From contig DAIOHQ010000198.1 in assembly GCA_036744635.1 (NCBI GenBank), positions 1-9,489 on the forward strand: a stretch of DNA of 9,489 bases, given 5' to 3'. This stretch comes from DAIOHQ01 sp036744635. Lineage in GTDB: Bacteria > Planctomycetota > Phycisphaerae > Tepidisphaerales > Tepidisphaeraceae. This document shows, in pieces, positions 5,636-9,489 of the stretch (positions are counted from its first letter, which is position 1; each line of letters opens with the position of its first letter). A program made the translations under genes and the position numbers. The notes under the pieces were generated by a model that worked only from the letters and a program-made list of their open reading frames with translations, was not told the origin of the DNA and ran no database searches.

Positions 5636-7987
5636 ATGGCGCAAGAGAAGATCGTGTTGCGGAATGGGGAGCAGTCGGTGACGTTCGTGGCGGAGGTGGG
5701 GGAAGGAAAGGGCTACCGGCCGGAGTGGTTTCGGCAGGGCAAGCGGGCGATGCTGCGCTTCAAGGACCATGAATTTCTTAACATCGGCGCGGTGCGGGTG
5801 ATCTCCGGGCGGGTCAAGGAGCGCTCGGAGAAGGCGGTGGAATTTGTCGGTGAGGAGCGTTTCGCGGGCACGCCGGTGGGGTGGAGCGTGCGGGTGGCGG
5901 TGCCGGAGGATGGCAAAGGAGGGTTCACGGTCAGCACGAAGATGATCCCGCTGGATGAACCGGTGGAGGTATTGGAGGCGCTGACCACCTTCGAGACGCC
6001 TTATGACTACAGCGGCAAGGAACACCGCATGACGGTGCTGGCCCAGCAGCCGGTCTATCGCGCCGAGGGAGACACGGAGCTCAACGGGGCGGGCTTCATG
6101 CAGCCGATCTGGTATTACGGCCGCAAGGGGCGGGCACATCTGACGTATCAATCGGCGTCGCCGCTGATGGCGCACAGCGTGCGCGAAGGGGATGGGAGCA
6201 ATTGGCGCTGCATCATGCTGCTGGGAAACTGGGACAAGTGCTCGGCCAGGGACATGTTCAGCCAGCCGACGCGCGAGATCACGGACGAGCAGGCGGATAT
6301 TCCTTTTCCAGACGCGTCGGCGGCGATTGCCAGGGGCAAGCGCGGGACGAAGTTTCTGGTCGGCGCGATGAACTGGAACAACTCGCTGTACAAGGATCCC
6401 AACTGGCTGGTCGAGCCGAAGGTGGGAATCAGCCAGGAAGTGACGGTGGACTTCGCCGATGCGATGCCAGACCTCCCCCGCAAGTGGGATGGCTGGCTGG
6501 CGGCGGGATGGGAGCGGCTGGTGAAAATCCACTTCCCGCGCGACGGCCGGATGGGGGCGTTTGAGGTGGCCAAAAGCGTGGGGGCATCGTGGTTGAATGC
6601 GGCGGAGTGGCTGTCGACCGGGTTTCAAGATCCCAAGGGCATTCACGAGCTGTATCACCCCACAGAGGGAACCAGCGTTTATTCGCACGGCACGCGGCCC
6701 AAGTCTGGGGGATATATGGTGGGCTTCGCCGGGCAGTGGGGGGCGCCGCTGGCGTATTTGGGGCATGTGTGGAAGGATGCGGGAATCACCGCGGCATCGG
6801 ATCATCTGGACCTGATCTTCGGCGGCGATATCAGGCACGGCCACGCCGAAGAGATCTGGACGATCGGCCCGACGCCCTGGCACGTGGCCACCCTGCGCAA
6901 GCATTCTCTAACGGGCGTTTCGGAGAAGAGCTTCGAGCAGAGCAGGAATTTCGTCACCAAGCGCACGAATTTCCTGCTCAACCCGCCGAAGGAATCCCGG
7001 CGCGGGGATGCGGGAATCCTGGCATTCGATGCGCTGGCCAACCTGTTGGCGGCGGACGCCTTCGACAAGACCGCCCGCGAGGCGGCGGCCAAAGAGTTGC
7101 TGGAGAAAGTGAACGCCAAACTCGACGGCGACTTCTGGACCTTCAACTGTGCCGCCGAAGGAGACCTTGTCGGCGCCGGACAGTCGCGGCCATTCGGGCA
7201 CGGAGTTGCCTCTTCGGCCAACATGTTGGCGTATAAAAAGTTTGGTGATGCGAAATACCTGCAGGCGGCCGAGCGTTTCGCCAACCTGCTGCTGGCGATG
7301 CATTGCATCACCTGGAATGAGTCGCCGGCGGCCGACCTGGACACGCGCGGATGGTGCCACGGGTCGACCGGAGGACGCGACCAACTGGCCCAGCTCCCGC
7401 CGTGGGAGACGGGGTTCGCGATGCAGCAGTTCGCGCCGTTGATGGTCGAAGGCAAGGCACGGGCGGGGGTCTACGATGTGCTCTGGCTCTTCAGCCACAG
7501 CGGGCTGGCGCAGTTCCCCAAGGCGCGCATACTCAAGCGGCTGTATCGGCCGGATATGTCAATCACCTACCGCCCGATGCACGAGCTGCCGACTGAGCGC
7601 GAGTTTTATTACAGGGTGCCGTACCTCGCCTACGAGAATCCATGGGACCAGACCATGGTGGCGGGATATCAGGGCGTCGAGCCGATCATCCTCAGCATGT
7701 TTTTCGGCGGGGCGCTGGTCGGGGCGGAAGATGACCGCGTGGCCGCGTTCGTGCCGGAGGCGGCGGCGTATATCAAGGATGTGGACAAGAGCTTCACCGT
7801 TGATTTGTGGAATCCCACCTGCGAGACGATCGAGACGCGGCTGTTCGCGACCGTGGCCCGCAAGCGCAATGCGACGTTCACTTACAGCGGCGCCGCCGCG
7901 GGAAAAGTCAGCGGCGAGAATGTCTTTACATCTCCCATCGCGGTTCCGCCGCGTCAGGTGGTGAAGGTGAGATTCGCAGTGGCTTAG
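5636..7987 (+). CDS. Large uncharacterised protein, possibly carbohydrate-related
   Basis: I do not recognise this protein (783 residues from the ATG at 5636). Residues ~1-285 look beta-rich with alternating hydrophobic strands. Residues ~285-625 look helical with many aromatic, Asp, Glu and His residues (WDGWLAAGWERL, FGGDIRHGHAEEIWTIGP, RGWCHGSTGGRDQL, LPPWETGF), as seen in alpha/alpha-toroid enzymes acting on glycans. Residues ~700-783 return to a beta-sandwich-like pattern. Such a beta/toroid/beta layout is common in glycoside hydrolases and polysaccharide lyases, but I cannot name the family or the catalytic residues. No signal peptide is visible, so it is probably cytoplasmic. Start: 5636 has GAAAGG 8 nt upstream; in-frame ATGs at 5597 and 5609 and a GTG at 5573 are alternatives. 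It is divergent from fdsGBA and ends before a terminator-like hairpin. The reading frame itself is secure, open for 2.4 kb with coherent protein composition. Confidence 0.8.
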   Translation: MAQEKIVLRNGEQSVTFVAEVGEGKGYRPEWFRQGKRAMLRFKDHEFLNIGAVRVISGRVKERSEKAVEFVGEERFAGTPVGWSVRVAVPEDGKGGFTVSTKMIPLDEPVEVLEALTTFETPYDYSGKEHRMTVLAQQPVYRAEGDTELNGAGFMQPIWYYGRKGRAHLTYQSASPLMAHSVREGDGSNWRCIMLLGNWDKCSARDMFSQPTREITDEQADIPFPDASAAIARGKRGTKFLVGAMNWNNSLYKDPNWLVEPKVGISQEVTVDFADAMPDLPRKWDGWLAAGWERLVKIHFPRDGRMGAFEVAKSVGASWLNAAEWLSTGFQDPKGIHELYHPTEGTSVYSHGTRPKSGGYMVGFAGQWGAPLAYLGHVWKDAGITAASDHLDLIFGGDIRHGHAEEIWTIGPTPWHVATLRKHSLTGVSEKSFEQSRNFVTKRTNFLLNPPKESRRGDAGILAFDALANLLAADAFDKTAREAAAKELLEKVNAKLDGDFWTFNCAAEGDLVGAGQSRPFGHGVASSANMLAYKKFGDAKYLQAAERFANLLLAMHCITWNESPAADLDTRGWCHGSTGGRDQLAQLPPWETGFAMQQFAPLMVEGKARAGVYDVLWLFSHSGLAQFPKARILKRLYRPDMSITYRPMHELPTEREFYYRVPYLAYENPWDQTMVAGYQGVEPIILSMFFGGALVGAEDDRVAAFVPEAAAYIKDVDKSFTVDLWNPTCETIETRLFATVARKRNATFTYSGAAAGKVSGENVFTSPIAVPPRQVVKVRFAVA

Positions 7988-8026
7988 AGCGGTTTTCGCT
8001 TCAGTATGCCATCCACATTGACCGAG

Positions 8027-8114
8027 ACTGTCATTCTGAACCGTACTCGGTGAAGAATCCGGCACCGAACGTTCGAGACCAGATCCTTCACCGAGTACGG
8101 TTCAGGATGACAGT
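8027..8114. mobile_element. 88-bp palindromic miniature repeat (MITE/REP-like)
   Basis: Two 33-bp arms (8027-8059 and 8082-8114) are inverted copies with 31 of 33 positions matching. They begin with ACTGTCATTCTGAACC and end with its counterpart. The 22-nt centre contains a second perfect palindrome, CGAACGTTCG (8066-8075). The core resembles the dispersed gtcat(t/c)ctga...gaaggatc palindromes found in many bacterial genomes. It encodes no protein, and no target-site duplication is evident. It lies between the convergent ends of the plus gene and the glycosyltransferase gene, and in RNA it would form a long, stable hairpin. Confidence 0.75.
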
Positions 8115-8124
8115 TTCTGGTAGG

Positions 8125-8149
8125 GTCCGCTTCAGCGGACGGGGTTTTT
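8125..8149 (+). terminator. Terminator-like hairpin after the 783-residue protein gene
   Basis: A perfect stem GTCCGC/GCGGAC with loop TTCA is followed by GGGG and then TTTTT. The T-run starts 4 nt after the stem, which is not ideal for an intrinsic terminator, but strand and position fit the plus-strand gene ending at 7987. There is no T-tract in the minus direction. Confidence 0.5.
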
Positions 8150-8150
8150 C

Positions 8151-9473
8151 TCACGGATTTGCCCGGGCATATTGCGTTCCCCGCCAGATCACGTTGCCGG
8201 TGGCGCAGAGTTTCAGGGCTTGGATGAACAAGCCGATCAGCATGACTCCTCCCAGCGGAAACAGCAGGGCGGTGCGGCGGGGGTTGCCGCTCCAGGCGTA
8301 CATGATGCCGATCAGGATGCTCATCAGCGCCAAGTGAAATCCTGATGCCGCCAGCCATGGCCAATTCCCCAGCTCGGCCGGGTGCAGTACGCGAAAAATT
8401 CCCCAGGCCAGCGCCGCATAGCAACTGAAGGCGCAGACGAGAATGAAGAGAATTCCAGCAATAATGCGCCACGGCCGGCCACGGCTGCCGGCGAAGAAGA
8501 TTCTTCCCCAGCCGCGAAAAATGGACGGCAGCGAGGAATACATCCGCACCGCCGCCAATTCCGTCCCCCAGGTGATGCGCGGGCGCAGGCCTTTGCCTTT
8601 CACGATGCGGGCCATCTCGATGTCCTCGCAGAATTTATCCTTGACCGCGGCATGGCCGCCAAAACTGTCGTAGGCGTCGCGGCGGATCAGGATGAATTGT
8701 CCGTTGGCGAAGGCGGTGGAGTGGTTGTTGGCGTTGGTCAGCGCCACCAGGTACATCATCGACAGCCCCGCGCCGGCCAGGGGGATGATGAGGTTTTCCC
8801 AGAAGCCATGGGTTTCGAGTTTGGGCAGAAGGCTGACAAGATGATAGTTTTTTGCGGCCGCCAGCGCGAGCGTCGAGGAGAGGGCATCGGGCTGCAGGAT
8901 GACATCTGAATCGACAAACAACAGCCAATCGCCCTGCGCCTGCTTCACGGCAGTGAACAGCGCGTTGCACTTGCCGGTCCATCCCGCCGGCAGCGAGTCG
9001 TGGGGGATATGCACGACCTGCAACCTGCCGGTGTGCTCGGCCGCCAGGGAATCCATGATGGTTCCGGTCTGATCGGTGCTGCGGTCGTCCACCGCGATGA
9101 CGCGAAAATTCGGATAGTCCTGGGCCAGCGCGGATTCGATGCAATCGCGGATGCGCTCCCCTTCATCCTTGGCGGGAATGAGAATGGTCACCCGCGGCGG
9201 CGGCACGGGGAGCTCGCGGCGGGGCCGCTTCACCAGCATCATGCGCTTGCGGCCGGCGAACATGGCGAAGGCAAACAGGCACCAGGTGGCTGGCCCAAGC
9301 AGCAGATATAGAACGAAGATCAGGTTTTCGCGATTCAAGCGCCGGGAAGATAGCAGCGCTGGGGGAAGAGGGAAATATTCACAAACACTGCGGGTGCCGG
9401 CGGGTGCGTGACATTTTCGGCGGATTGGGAAAATATGGCTGGATTCGGGCAGGTGAGTACACCTGCCACTCAT
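8151..9473 (-). CDS. Membrane-associated family 2 glycosyltransferase (HpnB/CrtQ-like)
   Basis: This GT-A-fold glycosyltransferase probably transfers a nucleotide-activated sugar to a lipid or other acceptor at the inner face of the membrane. Visible in the 440-residue frame are an N-terminal membrane anchor (~50-74), VTILIPAKDE (95-104), VDDRSTDQT (128-136), GWTGKCNAL (164-172), the DSD metal site (188-190), the CEDIEMA motif with the likely base Asp284 (282-288), and RMYSSLPSIFRGWGR (310-324). C-terminal membrane segments lie at ~335-360, 372-393 and 401-423. GWTGK and RMY...GW are characteristic of HpnB/CrtQ-type enzymes (hopanoid- or carotenoid-associated), but no hopanoid or carotenoid gene is here to confirm an acceptor. 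Start uncertain: the ATG at 9473 is the only in-frame ATG before the anchor, but residues 1-45 have no family character and their DNA is a hairpin. A TTG at 9338 (395 residues) fits the family length better, though it has no clear Shine-Dalgarno. Confidence 0.85.
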   Translation of the reverse strand: MSGRCTHLPESSHIFPIRRKCHAPAGTRSVCEYFPLPPALLSSRRLNRENLIFVLYLLLGPATWCLFAFAMFAGRKRMMLVKRPRRELPVPPPRVTILIPAKDEGERIRDCIESALAQDYPNFRVIAVDDRSTDQTGTIMDSLAAEHTGRLQVVHIPHDSLPAGWTGKCNALFTAVKQAQGDWLLFVDSDVILQPDALSSTLALAAAKNYHLVSLLPKLETHGFWENLIIPLAGAGLSMMYLVALTNANNHSTAFANGQFILIRRDAYDSFGGHAAVKDKFCEDIEMARIVKGKGLRPRITWGTELAAVRMYSSLPSIFRGWGRIFFAGSRGRPWRIIAGILFILVCAFSCYAALAWGIFRVLHPAELGNWPWLAASGFHLALMSILIGIMYAWSGNPRRTALLFPLGGVMLIGLFIQALKLCATGNVIWRGTQYARANP

Positions 9474-9481
9474 CCAGCCAT
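9435..9481 (-). other. Nested hairpin at the 5' end of the glycosyltransferase gene
   Basis: Outer arms 9435-9444 and 9472-9481 are a perfect 10-bp inverted repeat (ATGGCTGGAT and its complement). Inner arms 9449-9455 and 9460-9466 are a perfect 7-bp inverted repeat around a 4-nt loop. In the minus direction the structure is followed by ATTTT, a weak T-tract. It may be the terminator of a minus-strand gene lying beyond the right edge, or a leader structure of the glycosyltransferase. It overlaps the first codons of the longest reading frame. Confidence 0.6.
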
Positions 9482-9489
9482 GACAGACA

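Noticed and set aside
5594..6904. Minus-strand open frame of 436 codons antisense to the 783-residue protein
   Set aside because: Arg/His/Pro-rich composition typical of antisense shadows; the plus frame is longer and has normal protein composition.

Overview
The window is high-GC bacterial chromosomal DNA with four gene blocks and a large amount of short, ordered repeat DNA between and inside them. The repeats (heptamers of the caacgga, ccacgga and cttctga type, A-rich 14-mers of the ttgcaaattgaaaa type, and G-rich 8/9-mers) resemble what I associate with Planctomycetota/Phycisphaerae-type genomes. That placement is impression, not proof; no rRNA or marker gene is present.

Layout. 1-187: three tandem-repeat blocks, no gene. 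188-610 (+): a small single-domain cupin whose tail is encoded by a G-rich 9-bp repeat. 611-710: a gap made entirely of repeat DNA, with an inverted repeat, between the stops of two convergent genes. 711-5461 (-): a compact fdsG-fdsB-fdsA operon for a cytoplasmic, molybdenum- or tungsten-dependent, NAD-linked formate dehydrogenase. 5462-5635: a divergent intergenic region with a good sigma70-like promoter for the operon and a small dyad. 5636-7987 (+): a large protein I do not recognise, with a beta-rich front, a helical toroid-like middle and a beta-rich end, possibly carbohydrate-related. 7988-8150: an 88-bp palindromic mobile-type repeat followed by a terminator-like hairpin. 8151-9473 (-): a membrane-anchored family 2 glycosyltransferase of the HpnB/CrtQ-like kind, with a strong hairpin at its 5' end.

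How the genes work together. In the Fds complex, FdsA oxidises formate at a bis-MGD centre (active-site Cys358), electrons pass through Fe-S clusters in FdsA, FdsB and FdsG, and FdsB reduces NAD+ at FMN. The three genes are translationally linked: a 4-bp ATGA overlap joins fdsG and fdsB, and 6 bp separate fdsB and fdsA. The fdhD/fdsC-type maturation genes are not in this window. The cupin, the 783-residue protein and the glycosyltransferase have no evident link to formate metabolism.

I found no defence system, CRISPR array, RNA gene or intact transposon. The most unusual content is the repeat biology. G-rich 9-mers sit in frame in three coding regions, each is quadruplex-capable on the coding strand, and at the fdsG/fdsB junction the array also supplies the Shine-Dalgarno of fdsB. 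The cupin gene is bracketed by heptamer arrays. FdsA also appears to lack the His-Cys3 iron-sulfur site that the family normally carries.
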